Shown: in pieces, positions 1 to 11,383 of the stretch
How positions within the stretch are numbered: the first letter of the stretch is position 1
Layout of the letters: every line of letters starts with the position of its first letter
NCBI RefSeq assembly: GCF_963966145.1
Contig: NC_091047.1
Location: forward strand, 30,194,001-30,258,000
Origin: Tenebrio molitor
Lineage: Eukaryota > Arthropoda > Insecta > Coleoptera > Tenebrionidae
Length of the DNA: 64,000 nt
Direction: 5' to 3'
Notes under the pieces: model-generated
Told to the model about the DNA's origin: nothing
The model's database searches: none
The model's input: only the letters and a program-made list of their open reading frames with translations
Position numbers and translations under genes: made by a program

Positions 1-960
1 CGTCATCGCCTCAATATTTGATAATTAATCGATCAGACTCATCGGTACACGTTAAATTAGACAATCTCAGCTACAGTCGTACGATAATCTACAATCGGAC
101 TCACCTCCACCCCATTCAGTAATTCAAATGGTAAAGTACAGGTTCGGACTCGGGTTTGCTCAATTGGGACGGTACAAACATGTAAATGATTAACACCTGA
201 CACATCTGTCGCGAATCAAGGTCATACAGTGACTCACCCGGGGGATTCCTCCCCCTAGCCCGATCATGACGAGGGGCTCCAATCCCACGCGTCGTCTTCA
301 GAGCGCTACGTTCCGGGGTTGCGTTGGATGGTCTGGTAGCACCTGTAACAGCCCCGTGTGCAGTTTGGGATGCACGGCCCGCCCGCGGTCTTCACAGAAG
401 AAGACCGCCACGCCAGCGTGAGAGCGCGATAGCTCCCTTACATACGATACTGTGCTTCCTCAGTACAGGAGAGCCGGGGTTACCTCCCAACCGTTTATCA
501 AGCACGTACAATCTGTTGCATTCGGTTGCCACCACCGGCCGTCCCTACAAGACGCGCCCGATCAACGGCCCAGCCAAAGATGCCTCACCCGAACATCCGG
601 TGCTCAGGAATTATACCATGGTATCTGCCAGAGGTTTTAGCGCATTGGTGGTACTGACATCATAGCCCAGGTTGCCCAAACCTGCTATTACCCAGTTACC
701 GACACACCTGGTAACTGTATCACCGGCTAGCACAAGCCTAATTTACTGCACCACTCCCGGGTCACAGATTATTCGCCTGCCGTCACTCTCGTACTCGTAC
801 AGCCCGTCGGTTCCAGCTGCCAAGCCACAATGCCCCTGTCTCGACTGTGGGACTCTTAAAAATCACCCCCGAGTCAAGGACCTTTCAGAACATAAATTTA
901 TGAGCCACATGTTTGTGTGGAAAAGGTAGTTTGTCTGTCGCCTTTTTAAAATTCGCTTAC
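1..960. other. GC-rich block of unknown origin within intron DNA
   Basis: Roughly 230-930 is much richer in G+C than anything nearby and contains runs such as cccgggggattcctccccc. Reading frames up to 113 codons exist on the plus strand but resemble no protein I know, and the minus strand is full of stops. No C2B motif of the neighbouring synaptotagmin is present. A transposon tail (for example LINE 3' sequence) is the best guess. Unassigned. Confidence 0.3.
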
Positions 961-1133
961 ACTCGTCACATAATTTTTTTTTTAAATCAATAATGAATAC
1001 AAATTTATACCGGGTGCCCCAAAATTCGCGGAACAGCTTAGCAGTACGTTTTTAAGTAGTCATTAAAATGTCAGGTAAAAATGTTTAAAAAAATCAACCT
1101 TCTTTTTTGTGGAAGATATGGACCTATTTGTTA

Positions 1134-1306
1134 CACTAAGGGCAAGTTTACAGAAAGGGAATTAAATATTTAATTCGAATTAAATTTTAATGCGCGATTA
1201 ACCCATGAATCCGAAACTTTGATTGGTTCAATCTGATCATGTGTTCAATTAATCTCGCATTTGATTACTATTATCTTAATTTCGCTTCTGTAAACTGGCC
1301 CTTAGT
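1134..1306. mobile_element. Tourist-like MITE
   Basis: Inverted ends CACTAAGGGC..AGTTTACAGAA face each other across 170 bp. The termini fit the G-N5-GTT pattern of PIF/Harbinger-derived MITEs. The interior is AT-rich and non-coding. The target duplication cannot be fixed because the ends are palindromic with the flank. Confidence 0.6.
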
Positions 1307-1334
1307 GTGGCAACATCTAAAAACATTCTATATA

Positions 1335-1373
1335 CAGTGAGCGGCAAAAGTATGGAATAAATTCATTGAAAAT
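1335..1373 (+). repeat. Single mariner-type terminus
   Basis: TA|CAGTGAGCGGCAAAAGTAT is a typical Tc1/mariner end after a TA. No matching inverted end was found in the next 2 kb, so the element is truncated or rearranged. Confidence 0.35.
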
Positions 1374-1592
1374 TAAACAAAATTTTTTTCAAAAAAATCT
1401 TTGGACAGGTCAATTTTAGTTTATAAAGATACATATTTTAATACAAAATAAAATTCCAAGCTGTCATTTGCTTTCGAGTTATGACGTCATCGATAGTTTT
1501 TTTAAATGGAAACCCCCTATTTTTTTTCTTGATTCTGATAGCCCTTTTAATTGTCTAAACGCCAGTGTAAAAATTTTGTTACGTTACATAAG

Positions 1593-1670
1593 GAAATTTT
1601 TTGACATAGAATTTTTTAAATATTTTTTCCGAGTTCTACATGAAGCGAGTGGCTCGTGGTTAAAATTATG
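1593..1670 (+). repeat. Fragment of the CAGGGTGATTTT foldback family
   Basis: About 75 bp (tttgacatagaattttttaa through gagttctacatgaagc) match the arms of the complete foldback at 47561-48137. Open frames here and there translate to the same FFDIEFFKYFFRVLHEAS string, so those frames are repeat-derived, not genes. Confidence 0.65.
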
Positions 1671-1920
1671 CTGGTTTATTCTGGAACACTCTGAATGCTG
1701 TCATGTTTTTTGGCATCTAGTAACGACATACGATGTCGAAAAGTCTTTTCGATACTATTTTTTTGTGTGGGGTGAAAAAAAGAAGGCTGTTTTTAAATTC
1801 ATAATGACAACTATAATGACACTATTTTAATTAAAAATTGCAAAAAAAATAATTATACGATACTCGCATCTTAAGTGTCTTTGAGTAATTCACTTACCGA
1901 TCCTGTAGCGTAATATAATA

Positions 1921-3111
1921 CCGGGTGATTCAGTTTGGTATTCGCGGCCCTACATCTTTTTTGTTTTAAGAAAAAAGTATAGCAAACCATATATATTTGT
2001 AAATCGCTTGTGAAACTACAATAGATGATGTTATCAAATCTTCTCTACGATGACATATGTCAACAGTCAACTTTTTTTTTTTAAATAGTACACTATACAT
2101 TTCTTAGCCTATTCTTGTAAAGCTTTTTTTTCTACATTTGAATGTGTAAAAAAAGTTGAGACTTGCATCAGAAAAAAATCGAGAAAAATAATAAAATATG
2201 ATTTAATTTATTCGAAAGCGTTATTTTCCAAAAAGAGCTAGTAAGCCAAAAATTTGTAAATTCGCATTATGTTGGTTCCCTGCATGTCACTATTTACAAG
2301 ACAACCACTTAGCTAAAAAATAAAACGATTTGACCTTGTTTGTTTTCAAGCCTCGGGTGCGCCTCGGCCAGAAAACTGAGACTCGGACGAAATACCAAAT
2401 CCATACTGAATTTACTATGCTAAATTCGCGTTATGTTGGTTCCCTGCATCTCACTATTTTAAGCCAAAAAATAAAATTATTTGACAGTGAAATACCCGAT
2501 CCATCCTGAATTTACTTTATTCGAATATTAGAATTTACACTTATTCGAATTTTACATAGTCACCTATTCAAATATTCGAATAGGATTCCCAAGACTCATC
2601 ATGTCATTCATGCACTATCAAAATTCAACTACATATTTTCATCGTGTATGCATTCAAAGCGGTACAGTCAGGAAGAAGTTAGGTTTCGAAGCCAGATGTT
2701 ATCATCGTTTTTTATTTAAATGTAGGTTATAACATAGCTATTTATTTAAATGTAGGTATGTACTTTAATAATTGACGCTATTAATGTCAAAATTCAATTG
2801 TCTCCATGGCTAACTAGCTCTTTTTAGAAAATAACACTTTCGAATAAATTAAATCATATTTTTTTTTCTCGATTTTTTCCTATTGCAAGTGTCAACTTTT
2901 TTTACACATTCAAATGTAGAAAAAAAGCTTTACAAGAATACTCTATGAAATGTATAATGTACTATGTATTTAAAAAAAAAGTTGACTGTCTTAACTTTGA
3001 CACATGTCGCTTGTAGTTTCATAAGCGATTTACAAATATATATGGTTTGCTATACTTTCTTCTTAAAATAAAAAAGATATAGGGGCGCGAATACCAATCT
3101 CAATCACCCGG
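1921..3111. mobile_element. Long-arm foldback MITE, TA target
   Basis: The element starts TA|CCGGGTGATTCAGTTTGG and ends ...TCAATCACCCGG|TA. Arms of several hundred bp are inverted: gcaaaccatatatatttgta is at the left and its complement at about 3030. An internal motif (ttatgttggttccctgcat) is repeated directly at about 2270 and 2430. There is no coding capacity. A second copy of its left half is at 58374-58886. Confidence 0.85.
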
Positions 3112-3603
3112 TATACTACATAAGTAGATATAACATAACACTTTTAATTAAATGCACTAAGAAGTAAAAAGTTATTTCAGTTGTACAATATGGAAAAATA
3201 TATACGAGTACAAGGGTTAAAAGCATGAGGCAGCTGTTGTTTTTTCTTTACTTTTTTATTCAAATGAAGTTAATTATACCAATACGCATAACTTTATTAA
3301 ATCAAGTTGAGGTCGTTCCTGTAAGAGGTTCAGAAATCACCAACAGACTTTTAAGAATTTAATTCGGTTACATCGGTTTTTCTCACAATAACTGAATGGT
3401 AACTGATGACTTTTGCCAGGATATTCCGTTTCTTTCTCTAATTCTAAGAAATAATGGTGTCATTATGTTTTTATTCCTTGCATATATTTTTTCTACAACC
3501 GTCAAAAAAAAAACGCGACATTTATGCATCGTTATCAAGTCGCAAAGTATGTTATTTTTTGATGGATCAAAAATAGTTGTCAAAAAGTTTCCTTGGATGC
3601 TTT

Positions 3604-3904
3604 AATATTTTTTTCTATTATTGATTCAAAAAATTGAAATTCACGCATAGTTATCGGTGCCTGAAGTGGGTCATTTTCTAACGTGTATTTCTTTTTGCAT
3701 TGTTAGTAAGATCGAAACCATAGAAACCATACAAAACAGTGTGTGAAATGCGATTTCACGCACACGACTATTTCTGTGTTTCACTTCACGCACTGTATTT
3801 TATTAGTTACCTAGCAACATGGTCACTGCATTGAAACTTCAGAGTTCCTTCAAAAATTTGAATTTTTAATTTCAATTTTTTGAATCAATTATAGAAAAAA
3901 TATT
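3604..3904. mobile_element. MITE with AATATT..TCTAT(T)ATTGATTC ends
   Basis: Inverted ends of about 35 bp (ttgattcaaaaaattgaaat and complement) bound 300 bp carrying repeated TCACGCA/CGTGCG motifs. It is the first of four palindromes in a row. Confidence 0.7.
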
Positions 3905-3907
3905 GTT

Positions 3908-4025
3908 TATATTTCGTGCGTGAAGATGTTTTTGTGCATTCAAAGGCTTATACTGCCTCGACCTTCGTCTCGGCGTAAAAGACCTTTTCATGCACAAAAA
4001 ACACTCTCTTCACGCACTTAATATA
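3908..4025. repeat. Hairpin with CTCG-rich loop
   Basis: TATATTTCGTGCGTGAAGA pairs with its near complement at 4008-4025. The loop contains cctcgaccttcgtctcgg. Confidence 0.65.
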
Positions 4026-4032
4026 AAAATAA

Positions 4033-4324
4033 CTATTTTTATTATACCTGCATCAGAATCGCCGTTTTAAGCACGCCTGAGCGTGCGAAAACAGGTGATT
4101 CAAGCACGCCGAGCTTTAAAGATTGCTTAGGTAACAACAAATTCACCTACATTTTGAACAATGATAAATAGACATTGATACACGATCTATGATAGCAACG
4201 AAACAACAACAATTGACCATTTCTATATCAACGATTAATGACACAGATTACCTCAGAAAAGGTAATTCAATTTACTTTTTTTGCTATGATTTTCAGATTG
4301 TACTGCAGGTATAATAAAAAATAG
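4033..4324. mobile_element. MITE with CTATTTTTATTATACCTGC ends
   Basis: The left end ctatttttattatacctgca and right end tgcaggtataataaaaaatag are inverted copies. The interior holds agcacgcctgagcgtgc and a second gcacgccgagc motif. Non-coding. Confidence 0.72.
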
Positions 4325-4326
4325 CG

Positions 4327-4447
4327 TATGATACACGTTTATAAGGGCCTTTAAAGCACTTGCGACGTTAAAAGCACTCCGCTACGCGTCGTGCTCTTAA
4401 ACTCGTCGCGCGTGCTTTAAAGGCTTCCTTATAAACTTGTATCATAA
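4327..4447. repeat. Hairpin with CGCGTCG-type loop
   Basis: Stem ATGATACA(C)GTTTATAAGG / CCTTATAAACTTGTATCAT, continued by CTTTAAAGCAC / GTGCTTTAAAG. The loop is actccgctacgcgtcgtgct. Confidence 0.75.
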
Positions 4448-4850
4448 TATACTATTTTAGAATTTGCGTTTATAATACGTCTATAAACGTCAGTCAGTAG
4501 GAGTCGTTTATGGCTTTATAAAAGTACACTGTACTTTAATGAAATTTTTATCAATAATTCAGTGTATTAGGTACACCAAAAAACTTCCAATATTAATGTT
4601 CAAACTCTACTTTTTAACATCTGTTGCAGATGTAGTTGCATCCGTTATCTTGAATTACCAATTAATACGAAATTCCCTAGAATTTGAAAATTAATTTTTT
4701 TTATTTAAAAATGAAAACAAGGGTGCAAATTCTAAAAAATAACAATATTGTTATTGGCTCCCCTACGGGTCGTTTTCTACACCTGGGACTCGTGCGCCAA
4801 CCCTTATAAAACTCGTTCTTTAATATACTATTTTTCACTACTAGATACGT
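4448..4850 (-). repeat. Dispersed repeat, inverted relative to the copy at 46772-47392
   Basis: Segments such as caacagatgttaaaaagtag, aagttttttggtgta and gcgcacgagtccca (minus strand) recur in the same order at 46772-47392 on the plus strand. That copy is about 200 bp longer. The ends read agtatattaaag... and ...gcaaattctaaaa. Unknown family. Confidence 0.65.
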
Positions 4851-4990
4851 TAAAACCCTTTCTGATAATAATTGTTTGATAGCAATAAAAACAAAAAAAA
4901 AAACAGCTCTTGAATTTTTCATTTGACTTCTTCACATGCACTATTTACACCGGTGGAACCCCTGAATTTACAAAAATTTCCTTTACTTAC

Positions 4991-5148
4991 TGTTGTGTCA
5001 ACTCGGGGCTCCAGATTGAGCCAGAAGTTGTTCTCCAGTTCGAGGTTGATGTGTGTGAATCCGACCACCGCCTCGCCGATCAATCGTTCCCTTCGCATCC
5101 TTTCGCACCCGTACAGCCGCAACCTTATCCCCATCGAGTTGACATCCT
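4991..5148 (-). CDS. Syt14: Synaptotagmin exon: C-terminal half of C2A
   Basis: The 158-nt exon has acceptor gatgtttcag at 5149 and perfect donor gtaagt at 4990-4985. It enters in phase 1 (G|AG gives Glu) and leaves in phase 0. It encodes EDVNSMGIRLRLYGCERMRR, then ERLIGEAVVGFTHINLELEN and NFWLNLEPRVDTT. G-E-x-x-V and W-L-x-L-E-P are the classic last strands of a synaptotagmin C2A. RLYG..RMRRERLIGE is the feature I associate with Syt14/16. No C2B exon was found between here and base 1, so the next intron is probably longer than 4.9 kb. Confidence 0.92.
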
Positions 5149-5205
5149 CTGAAACATCGACATCAATTAGTCCTGATCGGGTGTGGATGTCGAAGGGTTA
5201 ATCAC
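5149..5205 (-). other. 57-bp intron inside the C2A coding region
   Basis: The intron starts gtgatt and ends gtttcag, and splits the codon for Glu between NP and DVNSMG. The size is typical of minimal insect introns, and retaining it would give an in-frame stop. Confidence 0.88.
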
Positions 5206-5314
5206 CTGGATTGACCCGGTGAAGGACGAAGCTCTCCATGTATTGGGGATTTTCACCTGATCTAATCTTGGTCTTGTGTTTCTGTTTCTTGCTCGGCAAT
5301 AAAATCAACCGCAC
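5206..5314 (-). CDS. Syt14: Synaptotagmin exon: middle of C2A (polybasic strand)
   Basis: The 109-nt exon has acceptor gttgattttag before GTGCGG and donor CCAG|gtgatt. It enters in phase 0 and leaves in phase 1. It encodes VRLILLPSKKQKHKTKIRSG then ENPQYMESFVLHRVNP. This corresponds to the LLPDKKKKFETKV...NPVFNETF stretch of synaptotagmin C2A domains: a polybasic strand plus the N-P-x-[FY]-x-E-x-F motif. It is too short to show up as an open reading frame and was found only by following the reading frame between the neighbouring exons. The intron separating it from the next exon is only 57 bp (5149-5205). Confidence 0.88.
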
Positions 5315-6072
5315 CTAAAATCAACTTCATTAGTTGTCGTCGAGGTTAATTCGTTCCGTGTATTCACCCCATTTCACGCCGAAACGCAATTTCAGCGTGT
5401 TATTAGTGACAGTTGAAAAAAAAAATTGTGAAAGTTAAATGCAGACAAGGTCGCGGAGCTGTGATATGCAAACTCAATTTATTTTTTCATCATTTTATTA
5501 GCATATTTTAAATGGAAAAATGTGCAAAGAAACGCAAACGGTACTTCATCAACGTTTTTTTTTTTTTGTATTTTTTCACTTATAATTCGCGCGTCCACTC
5601 CTAGTATCTCTAGAGAACCGAAAGGGTATTAGAAAAAATAGAAACGTTGGGCCCGGACCTGTTTTTCTGGCCAATTTTTCACCGCCCAATGTACTTTACT
5701 TACATTTGCGTGAAAACCACATTTGCGCTCCCATTAGAGATACTTTCATATTTTTTTGTTTACTTTAAAAAATCTGTCAGTCGACACCAAATCAAATGTA
5801 TTGACTGTTGCAACATTTCATAACTTTTGGATTTTGTTGTGTTTTAAGAGACTGTAACTTTAACATAGCAACAGAATTGCCAATTAGTGAAACAAAGAAT
5901 AAATTTTCTGCTAATGATTGTAAATGACGGTGGACCCTACGAAGGAAACGAACAAAAGGGAAATGAAAAAATAATTAATTTGATGGTTAGCTATTCGAGA
6001 TCTTGTTATTCTGGTGTGATGTAAAAGCCTCAAAGTCCACCTTTTAAGGGACAAAATAAATACTGTTGTAAG

Positions 6073-6518
6073 TAAAGTAACGCTTAAGGTATAAGATTAT
6101 ATGGCAGCACTAAAATTATCCCAATAATGGAAACCAATATTGGCGTTAAGATGGTTGTCTTGGCTCGTGCAGCTGCATCCCTTTTCTTTCGTTCAGGGCA
6201 GGGATTAAAAATTTGTGATAGAACATGTTTTTGCTGTTTATTGTAAATTTTGTTATTGTAACGAAATTCCCTTTAGTACTTTGTGTCTTGAAAACGGTAT
6301 AGATGATTTGTAATAGTATTGTATATTTAATAAATAAATATAATTTCGACGGTACGCATTTGTTTTGAGGCCGGCTCTGGAATTCACAACAGAGAATTGC
6401 TTGAAGCATGATTTATGGCTGGGCTGACCGCCTACTGCAATTGCGACAAAAGGAACGTTTATCTCCGGCCAAATACTTTTAAAGGGCCATATAATCTTAT
6501 ACCTTAAGCGTTACTTTA
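6073..6518. mobile_element. MITE, 32-bp terminal inverted repeats
   Basis: TAAAGTAACGCTTAAGGTAT at 6073 is mirrored at 6518, and the inverted match runs to about 32 bp. The 446-bp interior has no recognisable coding sequence. Frames inside it (for example minus 6409-6146) are chance. Confidence 0.75.
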
Positions 6519-8720
6519 TCAATGTTTTAGTGTTTGGACAATGGAAACGAACGAGACTGGTGGATGCGAAACGTAAAAAAATAAATGAAAAGTCGATTGT
6601 AACTAGTTGTGTGTTTCATTTTGTTCGTTATTTCTTGTCTTTCTAGAAGATGTAAACGGCATGGAATTCGCAATTTCTAAATTTAAAAAAAATCCTGTTT
6701 ACATTTATTATGCAGAATGCGGCTGATAAAATTAAACTACAAATAAAACAAAACTGCCTACTAATTATACTTTTTAATTTTAATTCTCCTGGTGCATTAA
6801 ATTTTTATGAATGAAGGAGAGTGTTTCTGCGCAAATTACTGGAGTTATATTTGAAGAAGGCTATATTGTTAAAACAACGGAAACAGGAACTTGGTGAAAA
6901 ACTTACTGACCGAAAATGTCGCAAAGGATTTGATGCCCCCAAAGGCCTGCAGCTCAGGAAAAATGTCATTTTAAATCTTCGACGCAAAGAAATAGGTATC
7001 ACACAACGAACTACTTACTTTTAAATTAAACTTAGTGAAAATTTTAATAAAAACAAAGTAGGTACTAATGTAGAAGAATAAAATAGTTGCTTTAAATATT
7101 ACTTTATTGTGAATTTATTTACATTGATAGAATTCCAACCAAAAAATATCATCGTTAGCATTTAACGAGGTTCTTAACAAAAATCATTCATAATTAGAAA
7201 ATAATTGTAATATGTATTTCAATACAAATTGAGTAGCAACAAATAAAACTAGAAAATGTATGATAATAATTTGTGATTATCCTTGCTTAATTCAAAAATT
7301 TTATTTGAGAAATAAATTTAAATTGCTTTATACAGGTGTGTCAGAATTCCACGGACAAACTTTCAGGGCTGATTCTATAATCAGAAATAAGGATAGAACT
7401 CTTTCATCGACGTCACCAGTCCCAAAAAATTGTCAAAATCATCAAAAAGATAAAAATGTGAATTAATGTAGGTGTTCCAGAACTCGCGCGTCAACCGTTA
7501 ATGCAAATTCTAATATTATTCTGAAACGAATTCTGCACAAAAAATGTCAAAAACCAAGTAGTTTTAAAATTACGTCGGTTTTAAGTCAATAAATCACACA
7601 CGCTTTTTTAAAGGTAACTTTACTAAATGTACCTATGATAAAATGTTTGAACAATTTTTATTAGATTCTGTCATTTTGACGATTAACAAGGAAAAACGGG
7701 TACACATTAATCATATAATAAATGTTTGAAGTACAGCCCAGCTGCTCCCCATGAATTAGCATTATTTCGCAGTACTCTTCAAATGAACTGATTTGTTGTT
7801 AGTACAAACGGCTTTGTACAATGGACTAAATAAATGTTGAAATTATTTGTTCATGAATATTAATTTTGTTGCATGTTGTCGTGCAAACAACAATTCACGG
7901 AAGAGTTTACCTGCACGATTAATTGATCATTCTTCTGCGATTTGCCAACATAAAATTGCTGCAATTAAAAACTGTAGGACGTGTGAGCTCTGGGACACTG
8001 TATGTCGCAATTCGTTGGAATTCGTCCAACACATTTCTTAAAAAAAATCAAAAATATGTAGTTGAATTCCAACTACAATTTACTGAGCTGAGTCTCGAGG
8101 GATTTGTTCAATTTGGAAAGAGGTTAAGTGGTTGAAATAAGGAAGACTGAAACTCAGGAATTTACTGGCCGAGAGAATGTTCCAAGTATCTACAACTTTG
8201 AAGGATCACGGCTTAGAAAAAACGTCGTTTTAAATCTTCGACGTGAGTTATGTACGAGTTAAAAATAATCAAATGAAAACTCCGGAGAATGGAAAGCACT
8301 TCTTTGAGAAGATTTTCTATAAATATTTGAGATGCGGTATTAAGTAACTGACATACTTTGATATTTCTATCAATGGAGTTTGATTCAGAAAAAAATATTA
8401 AACAGTTTATAACTGTGATAGAGAGAACGAACAGATGTAGTATGTAGTACGCGTGCTATCTGAAAAGTTCGTGAACTGATATTGAAAAGTTGTATTTTTA
8501 TTTTTGGAATCAATTTTTTATTTTAGTACAATTTCTTTCAACTTTCCTTTATCCCACTTGGAAATATGATTTCTCAATATTTTTAAAATATTAAATTAAC
8601 AGCTTTGTACTCAGTATGACGAAAATCGTTAACGCCAAAACATTTTGAGATTTGGGAAGAGACGGAACTAAATCGTATCACTATTGCGGATGCAAATTCT
8701 TATGACATGAAATGTTTATA

Positions 8721-9195
8721 CAGTGAGTTTTTTTTAAGACTGGCCATAGGGTTTTACATGCTAATTTTTCAACCCCCTGTTAACTTTTGTTCTGATGAAA
8801 ATATTCAAACCATTTTTGGAACAAAGTTGGAAGATTTTTTAAACTATCGGATAGATTACAATTCAATATCCCAAACTGTCGAAAAAGTTGTGAAAAAAAT
8901 ATTTTTTAGCGCGCCGAAAGCCTCCAAAAGTGGAGATCCTCAGGTGCTGGTTGAGCCGACAATGGAGCTGCTCTGGCGGCCGCTCGACGTACTATTATTT
9001 CGGCGCTCTAAAAATATTTTTTTCACAACTTTTTCGACAGTTTGGGATATTGAATTGTAATTTATCCGATAGTTTAAAAAATCTTCCAACTTTATTCCAA
9101 AAATGGTTTGAATATTCTCATTGGAACAAAAGTTAACAGGCGGTTGAAAAATTAGCATGTAAAACCCTATGGCCAGTTTAAAAAAAAACTCACTG
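8721..9195. mobile_element. Near-perfect foldback MITE, Tc1/mariner-type
   Basis: TA|CAGTGAGTTTTTTT at the left and AAAAAAACTCACTG|TA at the right. The arms are about 200 bp each, nearly identical in inverse, meeting around a short GC-rich centre near 8925-9000 (ggagctgctctggcggcc). CAGTG termini and TA duplication fit Tc1/mariner. Open frames on both strands mirror each other and are products of the palindrome. The arms share the motif TGGCCATAGGG with 54417-54989. Confidence 0.88.
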
Positions 9196-9591
9196 TATAT
9201 TCATCTGCGTTGCCTACACTGTTCATGTGACAGATGTGGCAACGCGATACACTAGAAACACCACTGACGAACTTTTTAAAGGATCCTCATGCAACAAAAG
9301 ACAGTCCGCAACAAAAAATTTAACAAATATAATTAAGAATTAGTGTATGCTTTTCCTAATTATTTTAATCGAACATTTTATTTAATTACACATTACATTC
9401 ACCTGAATTTTCTATTATGAATGTAGAAATTGTTTTCATCAGGATTAATAGAAACAAAGTTATACATTTTTTAAGTGGACAAAGAATTGGTTGCTATAAT
9501 GTTGCAATTACTCTCAGTAATAAAATAATACACACTAACAATTGATAATATGTAATTGATTTTTGAGAAAATGACTTTGCCAGAAAACAAG

Positions 9592-9811
9592 TAAACTGAT
9601 CGAAAAAAGTTAGGGATATTGCTAAATATTTAAGTTAACTTTAGTAAAATGCATCGGTAAGTTTTTTTTAAGAAGAATTATTGAAATGTTTTGTTAATAA
9701 ACGTTTTCACATATATAATGAGTTTTGACTTATGTCAAACTTTTTCTCTTCTTGGGATAGGTACGTTATAAATTATAATATCAATATCCCTAACTTTTTT
9801 CGAGCAGTTTA
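9592..9811. mobile_element. MITE with AAACTGATCGAAAAAAGTTA ends
   Basis: ACTGATCGAAAAAAGTTAGG and its complement (about 30 bp, one or two mismatches) bound 220 bp, with TA at each edge. Non-coding. Confidence 0.72.
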
Positions 9812-10046
9812 TTTAAGCGAATTTTCATAATGATAAATATTTAGTGCCTAAATGCATCGTGATGATTATTTTCGCCACTTCTAAAGACACTTGAAAGAAG
9901 TCTGACTCGAATCCGTAGGGTGCAACATTCCCTTCTTTATTTTAATTTTTAATTAATTCTTTGTTTCTTTCCAAGTTGTCGATTGTTTGCGCAAACACAA
10001 CAACAAACAAATCTCAAGGGTGGTGATTTCCCTTATCACCCCTTAC

Positions 10047-10253
10047 CTGCGTGTGTGTGGGTTGACCGCGATCCCTACTGGGTATATCGCGCGCCTGAAG
10101 AACGTGGACAGTCATTTTCCGCATGGGAGCGTCGTACAAAAGAGCAATTTCCAGTTGACCACATTTGTTCACCAGTTGCGTTTCAGGTTCGGATCTAATA
10201 CAGCACATCAGCTCATTTCTCTCCTCGTTGTCGGTGTTCATTACGACAATGCA
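10047..10253 (-). CDS. Syt14: Synaptotagmin exon: linker end and first strands of C2A
   Basis: The 207-nt exon (69 codons, phase 0 to 0) has acceptor gatgtttccag before TGC at 10253 and an excellent donor (CAG|gtaagg) at 10046. After an acidic linker (NTDNEERNELMCCIRSEPE) it enters the C2A fold with CGQLEIALLYDAPMRK and MTVHVLQARDIPSRDRG. These are the G-x-L-x-x-x-L-x-Y-x-x-x-x-x-x-L-x-V strand pattern of a C2 domain and its calcium loop 1. Canonical C2 domains have SDPYVKV after loop 1. Here it is QPTHTQ followed by VRLILL in the next exon, so a key aspartate is missing and calcium-dependent lipid binding is unlikely (inference). Confidence 0.9.
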
Positions 10254-10779
10254 CTGGAAACATCGAGCCAATTAATTAACTGATGGAAAATTAACGCCCC
10301 TAATTAACACGCACAATGGGGCGCTGATCACGTCTCGGAGTTTTTTCCAGGCGCATTTGTTATTGTCATTAAGGAACGAATCACGGACGTTGGTTGGATA
10401 AGAACCGGTGTAGATTGTAAAATGCAGAAAACAAAAGAACAGAAATTTTTAACAAACCATTCATTCCACACGACTTGACGGAATTGAACAGTAACGATAC
10501 CGGTCTTTATAATCTTTCTATTAATAATCATAATTTATGGTACTTTTCATTTGCTAATTTTTTTCCTCTACGATCTACATAAAATGAGAAACTCTTCAAA
10601 ATTGGATTTCGCGGCCTGTTTTAAGTACGCGAGGTGTTCGTTGCGTATTTTTTAAACTAGATTATTTTACACAAACCCACCAATCAAAATTCGTCATTCA
10701 AGGAGCCCAAATGGTTTTACAGCAATAATATTTAGATAAAACCTTGGTTCCTCAATCAAAACACATTTTTAATTAAGTA

Positions 10780-10989
10780 CAGTCGCGAGCATTTCAAAAT
10801 TTGGTTAGATTGTCACAAATTAAAATTTTTTCCCTGCCTGATTATGCCCGTGTCAACAAAGTGTCAAAAAAATGAGAACAAAATGACAATTAATGTCATA
10901 AAACACAAAGATAGGTTATGATGTTTACGAAAGTTTTATAATGGAGCATTTTCCAATGCGTCAAAGAATGACATTGACCACGAAAATTG
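10780..10989. mobile_element. MITE of the CAGTCGCGAGC family, copy A
   Basis: It lies in inverse orientation to copies at 36193 and 45661. It shares TA|CAGTCGCGAGC, the internal gacaatctaaccaaattttg motif (here as complement) and ttgacacatg-like stretches. The right end is degraded. It lies in the intron between the 11384 and 10047 exons. Confidence 0.72.
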
Positions 10990-11383
10990 ATTGGTCCATA
11001 GCTGTGCTATCAGGTTTTTGTACCTGTCACAATTTTACACTCTTTTCGTCGCAAAGTTCAACTTTTTAAATACATTTTCTAAACTCAAAACAATGATACA
11101 TAAGTTTCTTTTGTATGTATTTATAAAAAAAGGTTTATTATTAGATGCAGATGCATTATAAAACATGTTGTATATCTTCCGAACATTACATTGATGTTAC
11201 TGAAAATGAATGAATTAATTAAAAGTAATTTTATTAATGACTCAAAACAGGAACTTCTAATGATCAGTAGAAATGTAAAAAATTATTATTTCATCAAAGT
11301 CTTTAATTAACTTAATTTTGATTAAGAAACGGACAAACTTTTCTGGTCCTCGTTGATCAGGAAAAACAAAATAAATTACTTAC

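Larger units (their letters stand above)
5315..10046 (-). other. Synaptotagmin intron with three MITEs, otherwise unremarkable
   Basis: No exon with acceptable splice sites was found. A degenerate direct duplication (around 6880-6990 and 8130-8250, sharing gttttaaatcttcgacg) and the elements at 6073, 8721 and 9592 are the only structure seen. Confidence 0.55.

Noticed and set aside
1468..1830. 120-codon plus-strand frame
   Set aside because: Its middle (FFDIEFFKYFFRVLHEAS) is the translated arm of the foldback family at 47561-48137; low-complexity AT-rich sequence otherwise.
1..4990. C2B exons of the synaptotagmin
   Set aside because: Searched for typical C2B strings and phase-0 acceptors on the minus strand; none found. 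They must lie left of the window or were missed.
4910..5201. Plus-strand frames of 80-92 codons over the C2A exon
   Set aside because: The minus strand carries a clear C2A with splice sites; plus frames are shadows of that coding sequence.
8707..9158. Overlapping frames of 68-117 codons on both strands with the same protein text
   Set aside because: They are the two arms of a palindrome read twice, not genes.
9901..9930. Possible tRNA T-arm (gactcgaatccgtagggt)
   Set aside because: No acceptor, D or anticodon arms can be folded around it; no tRNA gene seen anywhere in the window.
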